Origin: Candidatus Gastranaerophilales bacterium
GTDB lineage: Bacteria; Cyanobacteriota; Vampirovibrionia; Gastranaerophilales; JAILCC01
Assembly (NCBI GenBank): GCA_028696075.1
Contig: JAQVHS010000002.1
Span: 37,701-101,700, forward strand
Reading direction: 5' to 3'
Length of the DNA stretch: 64,000 bases
Every line of letters begins with the position of its first letter. Position 1 is the first letter of the stretch. A model generated the notes under the pieces. The model was not told the origin of the DNA. It made no database searches and was given only the letters and a program-made list of their open reading frames with translations. Shown piece after piece: positions 1 to 8,512 of this stretch. A program made the position numbers and the translations under genes.

Positions 1-277
1 CGAACCCAGCCCGTAAGTCGGAGGTAAACGAAGAGTTTTCCGACGACCCGAAAATACAAGACAGCGGATTTTCGGTAGGGCGCCGAGTGAGGCGAAAGCC
101 GAACCCAGCCCGTAAGTCGGAGGTAAACGAAGAGTTTTCCGACGACCCGAAAATACAAGACAGCGGATTTTCGGTAGGGCGCCGAGTGAGGCGAAAGCCG
201 AACCCAGCCCGTAAGTCGGAGGTAAATGAAGAGTTTTCCGACGACCCGAAAATACAAGATAGCGGATTTTCGGTAGG
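1..277. repeat. Tandem repeat array, 99-bp unit, 2.8 copies, left edge of window
   Basis: Units start at 1, 100 and 199; the third stops matching at about 277. Copies are almost identical (a few substitutions in copy 3, for example AAACGAAG to AAATGAAG). Each unit holds several inverted repeats: GTCGGA (17-22) with TCCGAC (39-44), CCGAAAAT (48-55) with ATTTTCGG (68-75), an enclosing GCCC (9-12) with GGGC (78-81), and CGCC (81-84) with GGCG (91-94). A transcript could fold into an outer stem with two inner hairpins. The array may continue left of the window. Confidence 0.95.
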
Positions 278-281
278 CTGA
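3..281 (+). CDS. Open frame of 33-residue repeats, 3' end only (uncertain coding)
   Basis: Because 99 is a multiple of three, one frame stays open through the whole array and repeats the same 33 residues (basic start with RRKPNPARKS, then an acidic stretch ending DSGFSVG). It stops at TGA 279-281 and is open at the left edge, so it could be the C-terminus of a gene that starts outside the window. A GTG at 87 is the only start-like codon seen and has no convincing ribosome binding site. I do not recognise the peptide. The palindromic content argues equally well for a non-coding element that is open by chance. Confidence 0.2.
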   Translation, partial: NPARKSEVNEEFSDDPKIQDSGFSVGRRVRRKPNPARKSEVNEEFSDDPKIQDSGFSVGRRVRRKPNPARKSEVNEEFSDDPKIQDSGFSVG

Positions 282-390
282 CCGATAATTTGAGCCAATA
301 GGTAGTAGCCCACAAAGAGCCACTTGGGTGCTGTATAGTACAGGTAAGTCCCTTGTGAAATTAAGAAAAAAGAAAGCTTAGGTGAATGAA

Positions 391-762
391 ATGATTAAAA
401 AGAAAAATGCAAAAGAACAAGCAAGAAGAGTACACAAAAGAATCAGAGTGAAGCTTGAAGGTTGCGCAGAAAGACCAAGATTAGCCGTTTACAAAAGCGG
501 CAAGCATATTTATGCCCAGCTGATTGATGATGTAGCTAAAGTTACATTGGCAAGCGCGAGTACTTTAGATCCTGAATTGAAAGGTAAATTCGATAAAAAC
601 GGCGGTAATGTTGAAGCTGCTAAAGCGGTTGGTGAATTGGTCGCCAAAAGAGCCAAAGAAAAAGGCGTTGAATGTGCAGTATTCGACCGCGGCGGATTTG
701 TATACCACGGAAGAGTTAAAGCCCTTGCTGATGCAGCAAGAGAAGGCGGATTATTCTTCTAA
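391..762 (+). CDS. rplR: 50S ribosomal protein L18
   Basis: Binds 5S rRNA and helps attach it to the large ribosomal subunit. The 123 residues match the family along the whole length: basic N-terminus, the core [29 protein letters not shown], and the end [10 protein letters not shown]. The wording is close to cyanobacterial L18. A GTG at 382 is in frame, but AGGTG at 380-384 sits six bases before ATG 391, so 391 is the better start. Normally rplR is followed by rpsE, rpmD, rplO and secY. Here a strong terminator follows at once, and the next gene is unrelated and on the other strand. Upstream lie about 110 bases without a recognised gene, then the 99-bp repeats, so the usual cluster is interrupted on at least the downstream side. 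Confidence 0.95.
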   Translation: MIKKKNAKEQARRVHKRIRVKLEGCAERPRLAVYKSGKHIYAQLIDDVAKVTLASASTLDPELKGKFDKNGGNVEAAKAVGELVAKRAKEKGVECAVFDRGGFVYHGRVKALADAAREGGLFF

Positions 763-777
763 TTTTAAATTAATTGA

Positions 778-814
778 AAAGAGGTGGAAAAATTATTGTT
801 TTTTCCACCTCTTT
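778..814 (+). terminator. Rho-independent terminator after rplR
   Basis: AAAGAGGTGGAAAA at 778-791 pairs with TTTTCCACCTCTTT at 801-814 around a short loop, giving a 14-bp stem. Runs of A and T on either side mean it could work for both rplR and the convergent gene at 838-1206. Confidence 0.85.
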
Positions 815-837
815 CAATATTTGCTAATAATATTATA

Positions 838-1206
838 TTAATATGTAACGATTCCTTTGTCTTTTAATTTGCTTTCAATCCCTTTTGCAAGACCAATAGG
901 CTCTTCTGAGCCGATAATTGCCTTTCGGAGCGCTCTATGGGCACTTATTTCGTAAGGTAGCGATGGAATGTCAGGGTTATATGCACCATATGTAATGTCT
1001 TTTACGCTTTGTTTGTGTCCATTTACAAGTGCAGTTCCTATTGATTCCTCAAAAACAAACATTCTTAAGAGAGGGGTCGTATTTACTATCCCCGTCCCAA
1101 TGTTTCCGAGGGTTTCTTTTTGTGCTTTCCAAATGGCTGCTGCCACATCTTTTACACTGCCTACAAGTCCTTTGTTGTTTACTTGACCTACTGTTAAATC
1201 TGACAT
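838..1206 (-). CDS. Hypothetical protein, 122 aa
   Basis: I do not recognise this protein. It is probably real: the start codon is preceded by a strong AGGAGG (1215-1220 on the complementary strand), the composition is ordinary, and it sits alone between a terminator and a divergent gene. The sequence has no signal peptide or clear membrane segment. The middle (SVKDVAAAIWKAQKETLGNI) looks like an amphipathic helix, and the C-terminus has charged helices (HRALRKAII, GIESKLKDKG). Function cannot be proposed. Confidence 0.6.
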   Translation of the reverse strand: MSDLTVGQVNNKGLVGSVKDVAAAIWKAQKETLGNIGTGIVNTTPLLRMFVFEESIGTALVNGHKQSVKDITYGAYNPDIPSLPYEISAHRALRKAIIGSEEPIGLAKGIESKLKDKGIVTY

Positions 1207-1363
1207 AATTTTTTCCTCCTAATTTTGTGCCTCAATTTGTAACGTTTTTATTTCTCTTTTAAGTTTTTTGCTATGTTCTAATGAAAAAAATATTTAAAGA
1301 AAAATTGCGTATTTACGCTGTTTTTATTAAGAAATATTAACAATAACGTTACTTTAATTAGTC

Positions 1364-1369
1364 TATAAT
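1364..1369 (+). promoter_or_regulatory. Probable -10 box upstream of the XRE regulator gene
   Basis: TATAAT lies about 75 bases before the ATG at 1444. A small palindrome, TAACGTTA at about 1344-1351, lies in the -35 area and could be an operator. Otherwise 1207-1443 is plain AT-rich intergenic sequence between divergent genes. Confidence 0.4.
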
Positions 1370-1443
1370 ATAAACGCTTATAGAGTTTACACCGGGATGA
1401 GATTTATTCATTATAAAGGTAACATATTTGTGGGATTTTAAAT

Positions 1444-1782
1444 ATGAATAAAAGTTTTGTCGGTAAAAAAATAAAAGAAGTGCGAAGAATAAAAGGTTTT
1501 ACGCAAGCTCAACTTGCCGAAATGGTTGATATGCATGAAAAACATATTTCAAGAATTGAGATGGGCAAATATTTGCCAACATTTGAAAATTTGGTGAAAA
1601 TTTTTAAAAGCCTTGATATAAACTTAAATGAAGTTGGTTATGAATTTGATTTTGAAGTTCATGCAAACCCGTTAAAGACAAAAATTATAAAAATTATAAA
1701 CAATGCCAATGAAATTGAGTTAAATTTTTATCTTGGGCTGCTTGAACAAGCACAAAGAAGTATAAAATTGTTAAAGAAATAA
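1444..1782 (+). CDS. XRE-family helix-turn-helix regulator
   Basis: A 112-residue DNA-binding protein of the Cro/C1 type. Residues about 5-65 form the five-helix HTH fold: IKEVRRIKGFTQAQLAEMV, then the recognition helix HEKHISRIEMGKYLPTFENL. The remaining 45 residues are a charged helical tail (ELNFYLGLLEQAQRSIKLLK), possibly for dimerisation. It stands alone, divergent from the unknown gene at 838-1206, so either that gene or its own promoter could be the target. No phage or toxin gene is next to it. No good Shine-Dalgarno sequence is seen. Confidence 0.8.
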   Translation: MNKSFVGKKIKEVRRIKGFTQAQLAEMVDMHEKHISRIEMGKYLPTFENLVKIFKSLDINLNEVGYEFDFEVHANPLKTKIIKIINNANEIELNFYLGLLEQAQRSIKLLKK

Positions 1783-1850
1783 GCCTTTGCTTTTTGTGGG
1801 TATGCTTTTAAATTTGTGCTAACATGTAATGTATCGTTTATAGGGATAAT

Positions 1851-2720
1851 TTGTTTACTATGAAAAAAGTAATTGTTTGTTATATATTATTGGTTTTTCT
1901 TACTTCTTTTACGGTGATACCCAGTGCAAATGCTTTTTCTTTATTTAAAAAGAAAGAAGTTCAAGAACAGGAGCTTGAAGAAGTTGATTTGCAGATTAAA
2001 GAAACCGAAAAACTTCAGGTAAAGAAAACTGATGATATCAAAGATATAACAGCTGAAGTGAATGAAAAAACCATTGAAGCTCAAAAGCAGGCTTTTGAAA
2101 TTCAAAAAAAGCAGGATGTAGAAGATATTACAAACCTTTGGAACGCTACAGTTGAGCGCAACAGCGTTATTAAATTCGCCATTAACAAGATAGATATGAA
2201 CCCCGAACAGCGCAAAAAGCACTCTTCTAAAATGGCGAGAACTCTTGCTACATTAATTAATGGTGCAGCTATATTGCCGTACGTTTTCGGAATGGACGCA
2301 TATCTTGCTACTTCTACGCTTGCGGGTGCTTCGCTTGCTACTCAGGCGACAAAAAACAAACTTGGCTACGGGATAGGTTCTGCTCCTATTTCAGATACGG
2401 AGCTTATCCAGCTTGCCGGTTTGGTTGAGGATTTGCAAAACCGCTTGATTAAAAATTATTATAATTATAAAGGCTCAATTGAAGCGCTTAAAGATTGCCG
2501 TGCTAAAATAGCGCTTTATCGCAAAAATTACAATAAAGCAGCTGCAGAAAAAAGTGAATCTAATACTATTTTGGCTCAAATGATGCTTGATAAACAGCTT
2601 TTAGAGGAAGTAAGGCTTAAAAATCAAATTAAACTGGCAAGAATAGAGCTTGAGCGTTTTGCGGGGGAAGAGGCTCTGAATAGTTTAAATTTAGCTAACA
2701 TTAAAATGGTGAGTAAGTAA
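1851..2720 (+). CDS. Secreted coiled-coil protein, first of two tandem paralogues
   Basis: Unknown family. The N-terminus is a signal peptide (MKKVIVCYILLVFLTSF, likely cut after SANA). Residues about 35-90 are very rich in E, K and Q and predict a coiled coil. The middle has the phrase NLWNATVERNSVIKFAINKI and a small-residue stretch around LATSTLAGASLATQ; the C-terminal third is helical. The next gene repeats this plan, including ILWVNAVERSETIRYAIMKL at the equivalent place, so the two arose by duplication. The TTG at 1851 has AGGG at a good distance; the ATG at 1860 gives a cleaner signal peptide and may be the true start. The gap to the next gene is 2 bases. A periplasmic role is inferred only from the signal peptide. 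The helical end weakly recalls TolC-type helices, but I would not assign it. Confidence 0.7.
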   Translation: MFTMKKVIVCYILLVFLTSFTVIPSANAFSLFKKKEVQEQELEEVDLQIKETEKLQVKKTDDIKDITAEVNEKTIEAQKQAFEIQKKQDVEDITNLWNATVERNSVIKFAINKIDMNPEQRKKHSSKMARTLATLINGAAILPYVFGMDAYLATSTLAGASLATQATKNKLGYGIGSAPISDTELIQLAGLVEDLQNRLIKNYYNYKGSIEALKDCRAKIALYRKNYNKAAAEKSESNTILAQMMLDKQLLEEVRLKNQIKLARIELERFAGEEALNSLNLANIKMVSK

Positions 2721-2722
2721 CT

Positions 2723-3556
2723 ATGCAAAAGATTTTTTGGATTATTTTAATATTTGTTTTATTTTTGCAAGCGGAGAGTTCGTTTGCGGCTGCTTCTAAT
2801 GTATTAAAACAGCCGATGGGAAGATTTGGGGTTAAAGAAACCACTTTTGAACCTTATTTTACAAAGGAAGAAGTAAACAATATTATTTCTCAAGAAAAAA
2901 AACAGCAGAAGCGTATTTTTGATAAAGAAAACAGAGCGATTGCCGTTGAAATTGAAAAAGAGCTGGAAAAACAAAGACCCGAAGTTCTGGCGGATTTAAA
3001 CATATTGTGGGTTAATGCCGTTGAGCGCAGTGAAACTATCCGTTATGCAATTATGAAACTATCAAATCCTAACGGCGAAGAGGTCAAAAAATCGGGCATT
3101 AAAAAAGTTCTGGCGCCTATCGCCGGTGTTATGCCAATGGTTGGGCAGGCGGCTATGAACCCTGCACTCAGTGCAAGTTCAATCATAGGCGGTGGATTAT
3201 TGGGAACGGTTTTAAGCGACGATATTAACGCTAAATTATCTAAAGTTAACGATGCTGACTTGATTATTCTGGCTAAAGCGGTGGATAATTTGCAGCAGGA
3301 TTTGATTTACAATTATTTTGGTTACATTAATGCTTACAGGGAGTATGATTACTCTGTTAAATTATCAGACAAAGCGCAAAAAAAATACGAAGAAATGAAC
3401 AGAAAAAACTCTTCTAACATAGAATTAGCGGATTCTTTTTATCGTGAAGCATTGGACAATCAATATAAATTGCGGCAGGAATTTCTTATGAAACGGGTTG
3501 TTCTTGAACAAATGGTCGGCAACGAGGCGTTGCTGGAAGTAGAAAAACGATTATAG
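2723..3556 (+). CDS. Secreted coiled-coil protein, second of two tandem paralogues
   Basis: 277 residues, same architecture as its upstream neighbour: hydrophobic signal peptide (IFWIILIFVLFLQAESSFAA), a K/E/Q-rich coiled region (about 45-95), the shared core ILWVNAVERSETIRYAIMKL, a glycine/alanine-rich segment (about 145-170, SSIIGGGLLGTVL) that could touch or insert in a membrane, then long helices to the C-terminus. It follows the first paralogue after 2 bases and is surely co-transcribed. Function unknown. A pair of different but related helical periplasmic proteins suggests a heteromeric structure, which is inference only. Confidence 0.7.
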   Translation: MQKIFWIILIFVLFLQAESSFAAASNVLKQPMGRFGVKETTFEPYFTKEEVNNIISQEKKQQKRIFDKENRAIAVEIEKELEKQRPEVLADLNILWVNAVERSETIRYAIMKLSNPNGEEVKKSGIKKVLAPIAGVMPMVGQAAMNPALSASSIIGGGLLGTVLSDDINAKLSKVNDADLIILAKAVDNLQQDLIYNYFGYINAYREYDYSVKLSDKAQKKYEEMNRKNSSNIELADSFYREALDNQYKLRQEFLMKRVVLEQMVGNEALLEVEKRL

Positions 3557-3583
3557 TCAAATAATCAGGCTGGTTTTATTAAT

Positions 3584-3620
3584 TGACCTTTTGGACTAGT
3601 TTCTTTAATCCAAAAGGTTG
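3584..3620 (+). terminator. Probable terminator after the paralogue pair
   Basis: CCTTTTGGA pairs perfectly with TCCAAAAGG (3609-3617) across a 13-base loop; the T tract after it is weak (GATTTATTCAT). Confidence 0.5.
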
Positions 3621-3625
3621 ATTTA

Positions 3626-3654
3626 TTCATACGCTCAAACCCTTAAAATATAAT
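3626..3654 (+). promoter_or_regulatory. Promoter of the TPR gene at 3692
   Basis: TTCATA (3626-3631), 17-base spacer, TATAAT (3649-3654). The same -35 word with the same spacer occurs before the amidase gene at 13018. Confidence 0.55.
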
Positions 3655-3691
3655 AGTAGGCATTGTTGTTTGCGGGATTAAGGGGAGAGAT

Positions 3692-4468
3692 ATGCTGATT
3701 TATGAATCTTCTAAAGAGAAGCTTGATAAACTGAATAATAAAATTAATAAGCCTAAAACTAATGAGGCTTATGAGTGCTGCGTAAGAGCGTATGCGCTGC
3801 GTATTAATGAAAGATTTATTGAATCTGTCAATGAATATAAAAGAGCGCTGCAGGTAGAGCCTGAAAATATTGATGCATTGAACGGATTAATTTTTTGCTG
3901 TCAAAAAGCACAGGAGCAAGAAGAAGCGTTGAAATATTGCAATAGATTGCGCCGCTTAACTCCTTTCGATAAAAAAGTTTATTATCAAATGGGTTGTTTG
4001 GAATATGAGCTTGAGAACTATGTCAGTTCTATCAAATGTTTTATCAAGGCGATTAAGCTTTCGCCGCAGTATTATGAAGCTGTTTATGCCTTGGGGCAAT
4101 CACATGAAGCTATTGAAGAGTTTGAAATGGCAAGTATGATTTATTCCAAGATTATTGAGGAGCGCCCGTCCTATATAAAGGCTTATAATAATTTAGGCAA
4201 TTTATATGTAAAAATGAAAGAGTATAAAAAGGCTATAGAAGCTTATAAAAAGCTTATTTCCATTAATCCTGAATTCTACAAAGCATATTTGGGTATGGCG
4301 ATTGCTTATGATAAAGCGGGTGTTAATTTTGAAGCGCGGAAATATTATAAAAAATACTTGAAATTAAAGCCGTTTTCAGGTCAGAGAGAATTTGTACAAA
4401 CAAGGTTAAGGGATTTAAGACCTTCGTCTTCAGGCAGGTCTACGGCTAATTTACAGTTGGTAAGGTAG
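3692..4468 (+). CDS. TPR repeat protein, 258 aa
   Basis: A cytoplasmic-looking protein (no signal peptide) made of about six tetratricopeptide repeats between residues 20 and 245; typical lines are ALNGLIFCCQKAQEQEEALK, AVYALGQSHEAIEEFEMASM and AYNNLGNLYVKMKEYKKAIE. TPRs form a helical scaffold for protein-protein contacts, so no specific reaction can be assigned. AGGGGAG lies at ideal distance before the ATG. It is monocistronic: its own promoter is upstream and a strong terminator follows. This window has three TPR genes. Confidence 0.8.
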   Translation: MLIYESSKEKLDKLNNKINKPKTNEAYECCVRAYALRINERFIESVNEYKRALQVEPENIDALNGLIFCCQKAQEQEEALKYCNRLRRLTPFDKKVYYQMGCLEYELENYVSSIKCFIKAIKLSPQYYEAVYALGQSHEAIEEFEMASMIYSKIIEERPSYIKAYNNLGNLYVKMKEYKKAIEAYKKLISINPEFYKAYLGMAIAYDKAGVNFEARKYYKKYLKLKPFSGQREFVQTRLRDLRPSSSGRSTANLQLVR

Positions 4469-4484
4469 GTTTTTAATCATATAT

Positions 4485-4521
4485 AAAAAAGGAGCTTCTC
4501 TTTGAGGGAAACTCCTTTTTA
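4485..4521. terminator. Bidirectional terminator between the TPR gene and hup
   Basis: AAAAAAGGAG (4485-4494) pairs with CTCCTTTTT (4512-4520) across the loop; A and T runs on both sides suit both converging genes. Confidence 0.85.
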
Positions 4522-4542
4522 TTTATAAGTATATAAATATTT

Positions 4543-4818
4543 CTATTTATTTACCAATTCTTTGAATTTTTTACCTGCAGAGAAAGCCGGAACTGTTTTA
4601 GCAGCGATTTTGATTTCTTTGCCTGTTTGAGGATTTCTGCCTTTTCTAGCAGCTCTTTTGCGAGCTTCAAAAGTTCCGAATCCTACTAAAGTAACTTTTT
4701 TACCTTTAGATACAGATTTTTGAACTGTTTCTACGAAAGCGCCTAATACTTCAGCGGCTTCTTTTTGAGTACATTTTGCTTTTTTTGAAATTTCTTGTAC
4801 TAATTCTTCTTTATTCAT
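4543..4818 (-). CDS. hup: DNA-binding protein HU
   Basis: A 91-residue histone-like protein that bends and compacts DNA. The dimer body is residues 1-50 (MNKEELVQEISKKAKCTQKE to VTLVGFGTFE). The DNA-gripping beta arm is residues about 52-75, with the family signature ARKGRNPQTGKEI and the proline of TVPAF. Full length for the family. GGAG lies well placed before the ATG. The arm is of interest here because the antitoxin at 45189-45623 carries a look-alike tail. Confidence 0.97.
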   Translation of the reverse strand: MNKEELVQEISKKAKCTQKEAAEVLGAFVETVQKSVSKGKKVTLVGFGTFEARKRAARKGRNPQTGKEIKIAAKTVPAFSAGKKFKELVNK

Positions 4819-4897
4819 GGAAAACTCCTTCCAGTAAATGTAACAGAATTATTATACTCTAAAATTCAGGCATGGCAAGTATTTTAATAAAATTCGT

Positions 4898-5671
4898 TTA
4901 TAAATCGAATCTTGTATAGAAGCCGAATTTACTGCGCGGATTTTTTTTGTCAGCTTCTTCCACAAGCGATGCATCCACACCCAGTGAGAAACGTTTATTG
5001 GTTGGCGCATATTCAATAGAAACTTTATTTTCATTCCAGCTTTGTTCAAGCTTTTGGGTAAAAGAAGTACCTACATAAATATCTTTTGTAATACCTACTT
5101 TCCCCCCGACAGTATAGGTTGGTGAGGTTCTTGTAACTGCTGTCCCGTCGAATTGGTTGTTATTATTTATCTGCCCTTTTAACTGATAGCGTTTGAATTT
5201 GTATTCGCTAAAAATACCCAACGAAGAATTACTTTCGTAAGCATTTTTCTGCTTTGCATTTAACGCAGAACCTATGTTAATCAATCCGTACTTTGATTGT
5301 ACAAGTGTATTTGAAAGAAGCAGGCTGCTTTCTGACTGATTTTTTGTTATGGGCTTGTGAGAGCTTTCGATTTTTGTATTTGTATTTTTAAATTCTTTTT
5401 TCATATTAAATTGGTTTGAGCTGTCAGCAGATTTTTTGGCGTTATTTTCGCCTTTAATATTTTTGGGCTTATGGAGTTTGTACCTGTTTTTATTGGAGGT
5501 ATCAAACAAAATCTCATCTATAGGTTCAGTTTCTGCTTCTTCTGCGGTTTCATCATAGACAGTTATTTCTTCAACAGGAATTTTCGCAGATTTTTCCGCT
5601 TCCTGCGCTGATACAAGCGGCGTAGCAAACCACACCATTAACATGGATATTATTAGAATTGATTTTTTCAT
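4898..5671 (-). CDS. Secreted protein with probable outer-membrane beta-barrel C-terminus
   Basis: 257 residues. Signal peptide at 1-22 (LMVWFATPLVSAQ), then an acidic, low-complexity stretch (about 25-100, many E, K, N and S). From about residue 110 the sequence alternates polar and hydrophobic residues in short strands (YGLINIGSALNA, SSLGIFSEYKFKRYQLKGQI, YTVGGKVGITKDIYVGTSFT, KVSIEYAPTNKRFSLGVDAS) and ends KFGFYTRFDL. This pattern suits a small outer-membrane barrel whose last strand ends in an aromatic segment. No family is recognised. It lies 12 bases after ileS on the same strand and probably shares its transcript. Confidence 0.65.
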   Translation of the reverse strand: MKKSILIISMLMVWFATPLVSAQEAEKSAKIPVEEITVYDETAEEAETEPIDEILFDTSNKNRYKLHKPKNIKGENNAKKSADSSNQFNMKKEFKNTNTKIESSHKPITKNQSESSLLLSNTLVQSKYGLINIGSALNAKQKNAYESNSSLGIFSEYKFKRYQLKGQINNNNQFDGTAVTRTSPTYTVGGKVGITKDIYVGTSFTQKLEQSWNENKVSIEYAPTNKRFSLGVDASLVEEADKKNPRSKFGFYTRFDL

Positions 5672-5683
5672 GACAATAATATT

Positions 5684-8512
5684 TTAACCCGAAATTGCCT
5701 CAATACAATCATTGCAAAGTGTAGGATGATAAACATTTTGGTTTAGTTCCCTATATTTCCAACAACGTTCGCATTTTTCGCCTTGAGCTTTTGTCACGTC
5801 TATCTTGATTTCATCTTCTTCATAAGAACTTAGAACCTCAACATCCCGGGGAGTGGTTAAAAATACCTGTGAAGTAATAAAGATGCTTGAAAGTTCGTCT
5901 TTTTCACTTTCAAGGTAGTTTTTGATGGACTGGTTAGAGGTGTTTACATATACTGCAACTTCAAGCGAACTGCCCGCTTTTTTGTCCGCTCTTAAAGGCT
6001 CAATTGCTTTGTTTGTAATTTCTCTGACTTTTAATATACTGCTCCATTTGTCGTCAAGTTCATTGTTAAGCCATTGTTCGCTGCCTTGACACCAGTCAGA
6101 GAGCAGAATACTCGTTAGCCCTTGTCTTTGATTTTCAGGTACAAAACTCCAAATATCTTCCGCTTGGTGAGGGGTTACCGGCACAAGCATTCTGATTAAG
6201 GCTTGCATAATTTCATACAGAACGGTTTGAGTAGCGCGCCTTGAAAGTGATTTTTTACCTGCGGTATATAATCTGTCTTTTACAATATCAAGGTAAAAAG
6301 CGCTCAAATCCACTGCCGCAAAGTTTTGCAGGAATTGAAAATATTTATAAAATTCATAATCGTTAAATGATTGCGTTACGTTTTGGATTAGAACCTGAAG
6401 TTTATGCAAGGCAAACTTGTCGATTTCTTTTAAATCTTCATATTGTACGTAGTCTTTTGCCGGGTCAAAGTCGTATAGGTTTCCGAGTAGAAATCTTGAT
6501 GTATTTCTTACTTTTTTAAAGACTTCAACAAGCTGTTTAATAATATTATCGCCGATTTTAACGTCGTTTCTATAATCAACACTTGCAGCCCAAAGCCTTA
6601 AGACATCCGTACCAAAGACGTTAATGACTTTTTGGGGTTCTACAAAATTTCCCAAACTTTTACTCATTTTGCGCCCTTCGCCGTCAAGCACGAAACCATG
6701 GGTTAGGACTTCTTTATAAGGAGCTTCGCCTTTGGTTGCGACACTTGTTAAAAGCGAAGACTGGAACCAGCCTCTATGCTGGTCTGAACCTTCCAGATAC
6801 ATATCGGCGGGCGCGCCTAAAAGCTCGTCTTTTCTGGCATCAACAACCGCTTTGTGTGTAACTCCGCTGTCAAACCAAACATCCATAATGTCTGTTTCTT
6901 TGGTAAGGCTTTTGCTTTGGCATTTAGGGCATACGAAGTCTGCTCCTAAAATATCAGCGGCAGAATTTTCGCACCATGCATCAGAGCTTTTTACCGTAAA
7001 TAAATCCGCTGTTTTTTTAATAGTTTCAGAGGTAACGATAGCTTCGCCGCAGTCCTCACAGTAGAAAACAGGGATGGGTACTCCCCACGCTCTTTGCCTT
7101 GAAATACACCAGTCAGAACGGTTTTCTACCATGTTACCTATTCTTTGCTCGCCGCTTTTGGGTATCCATTTTACTTTTTTTATTTCCGCCATTGCTTTAT
7201 CGCGAAAAGCGCCTACATCTACAAACCACTGGGCTGTAGCCCTGTAAATAACAGGCTTTTTGCAGCGCCAGCAATGAGGATAGCTGTGTGTGATTTTTCT
7301 CTCAGTAATAAGTGCGTTTTCTTCTTTTAGGCGCTCTATTACTTTTTTGTTGCCTTCTGTATATTTTAGCCCTTCAAATTCACCTGCTTCTGCCGTAAAG
7401 ACTCCTTTGTTATCAAGCGGAGATAAGACAGGGATTTTGTATCTTTGGGCTACTTCATAGTCTTCAAGCCCATGCCCCGGTGCTGTATGAACACAGCCTG
7501 TACCGGCTTCCAAGGTAACGTGGTCGCCCAGGATTATTAAACTGCTTCTGTCATATAGAGGGTGCTTTGTATTTAACTTTTCAAGGTCTTGACCTGTGCA
7601 GGTTCCTAAAATAGTTATGTTTTCTTCTTCTATTTCGGTGTCTTTAAGGAAATCGCCCAAAAGGTCTGTTGCTATTACATAAACTTCGTTGTTGTGTTTT
7701 ACAAAGCTGTATTCAAATCTTGAATTTAGAGAAATAGCTAAATTGGCGGGAATTGTCCAAGGGGTTGTAGTCCAGATTACTGCATACAATGGCAGGTCGC
7801 TTGATATGCCTGCTTTTGAGTAAGCTGTTTTTTCATCATTCTGAACAAAACGGAATTTTACGAATATGCTTGAAGAAGTATGGTCATCGTATTCAACTTC
7901 CGCTTCTGCAAGCGCTGTTTCGCAATCCGCGCACCAATATACGGGCTTTAACCCTTTGTAAATGTAGCCGTTTTCGTACATTTGCCCGAAAACTCTTACC
8001 TGTTCCGCTTCAAAATCAGGTGCGATTGTTAAATAAGGGTGTTCCCAATCCCCCCATACGCCTAAACGCCTGAAGTTTGCTTCCTGACCTTTTAAGTTTT
8101 TAGCCGCAAATTCTCTGCACAGTTTGCGAAGCTCACTTTGCGTAAGGGCTTCTCTTCCGCCTTTGATTGATTTTACAACGGCATTTTCTATAGGAAGACC
8201 GTGCGCATCGTACCCGGGGATGTAGGGTGCGTAGTAGCCCGAAAGTGATTTATACTTTATTAAAATATCTTTTAAAATTTTATTTAAAGCTGTACCGATG
8301 TGAATTTTATCAGAACTTAAATATGGCGGTCCATCGTGCAGAATAAAGGCTTTTGATTTATTTCTTTGGGCTATGTTTTTTTCATATATTTTGTTTTCTT
8401 CCCAAAACGATTGGATTTCGACTTCTCTGACGTTAGCGTTGGCACGCATCGGAAGGTCTGTTTGCGGTAAATTTAAGCTTGTTTTATAATCTTTTTTCTC
8501 TACTTCTGTCAT
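5684..8512 (-). CDS. ileS: Isoleucyl-tRNA synthetase
   Basis: Charges tRNA-Ile with isoleucine in the cytoplasm. 942 residues, the usual bacterial length. Class I signatures: the HIGH element appears as KIHIGTALNK (fourth position T instead of H), and KMSKS is exact in GRKMSKSLGNFV. The CP1 editing domain lies between them (TTTPWTIPANLAI). WCISRQRAWGVPIPVFYCED and SDQHRGWFQSSLL are family hallmarks. The C-terminal zinc finger is present (CERCWKYRE, CNDC). GAAGGCAG precedes the ATG. The upstream 190 bases hold an AT-rich palindrome (GAACAAAA/TTTTGTTC near 8553-8569), but no T-box leader is recognisable. Confidence 0.97.
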   Translation of the reverse strand: MTEVEKKDYKTSLNLPQTDLPMRANANVREVEIQSFWEENKIYEKNIAQRNKSKAFILHDGPPYLSSDKIHIGTALNKILKDILIKYKSLSGYYAPYIPGYDAHGLPIENAVVKSIKGGREALTQSELRKLCREFAAKNLKGQEANFRRLGVWGDWEHPYLTIAPDFEAEQVRVFGQMYENGYIYKGLKPVYWCADCETALAEAEVEYDDHTSSSIFVKFRFVQNDEKTAYSKAGISSDLPLYAVIWTTTPWTIPANLAISLNSRFEYSFVKHNNEVYVIATDLLGDFLKDTEIEEENITILGTCTGQDLEKLNTKHPLYDRSSLIILGDHVTLEAGTGCVHTAPGHGLEDYEVAQRYKIPVLSPLDNKGVFTAEAGEFEGLKYTEGNKKVIERLKEENALITERKITHSYPHCWRCKKPVIYRATAQWFVDVGAFRDKAMAEIKKVKWIPKSGEQRIGNMVENRSDWCISRQRAWGVPIPVFYCEDCGEAIVTSETIKKTADLFTVKSSDAWCENSAADILGADFVCPKCQSKSLTKETDIMDVWFDSGVTHKAVVDARKDELLGAPADMYLEGSDQHRGWFQSSLLTSVATKGEAPYKEVLTHGFVLDGEGRKMSKSLGNFVEPQKVINVFGTDVLRLWAASVDYRNDVKIGDNIIKQLVEVFKKVRNTSRFLLGNLYDFDPAKDYVQYEDLKEIDKFALHKLQVLIQNVTQSFNDYEFYKYFQFLQNFAAVDLSAFYLDIVKDRLYTAGKKSLSRRATQTVLYEIMQALIRMLVPVTPHQAEDIWSFVPENQRQGLTSILLSDWCQGSEQWLNNELDDKWSSILKVREITNKAIEPLRADKKAGSSLEVAVYVNTSNQSIKNYLESEKDELSSIFITSQVFLTTPRDVEVLSSYEEDEIKIDVTKAQGEKCERCWKYRELNQNVYHPTLCNDCIEAISG

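Noticed and set aside
282-390. Short frame ending at 381 with a basic, ribosomal-protein-like end (GKSLVKLRKKKA)
   Set aside because: It is only about 27 codons, has no start codon, and I could not match it to a known ribosomal protein.
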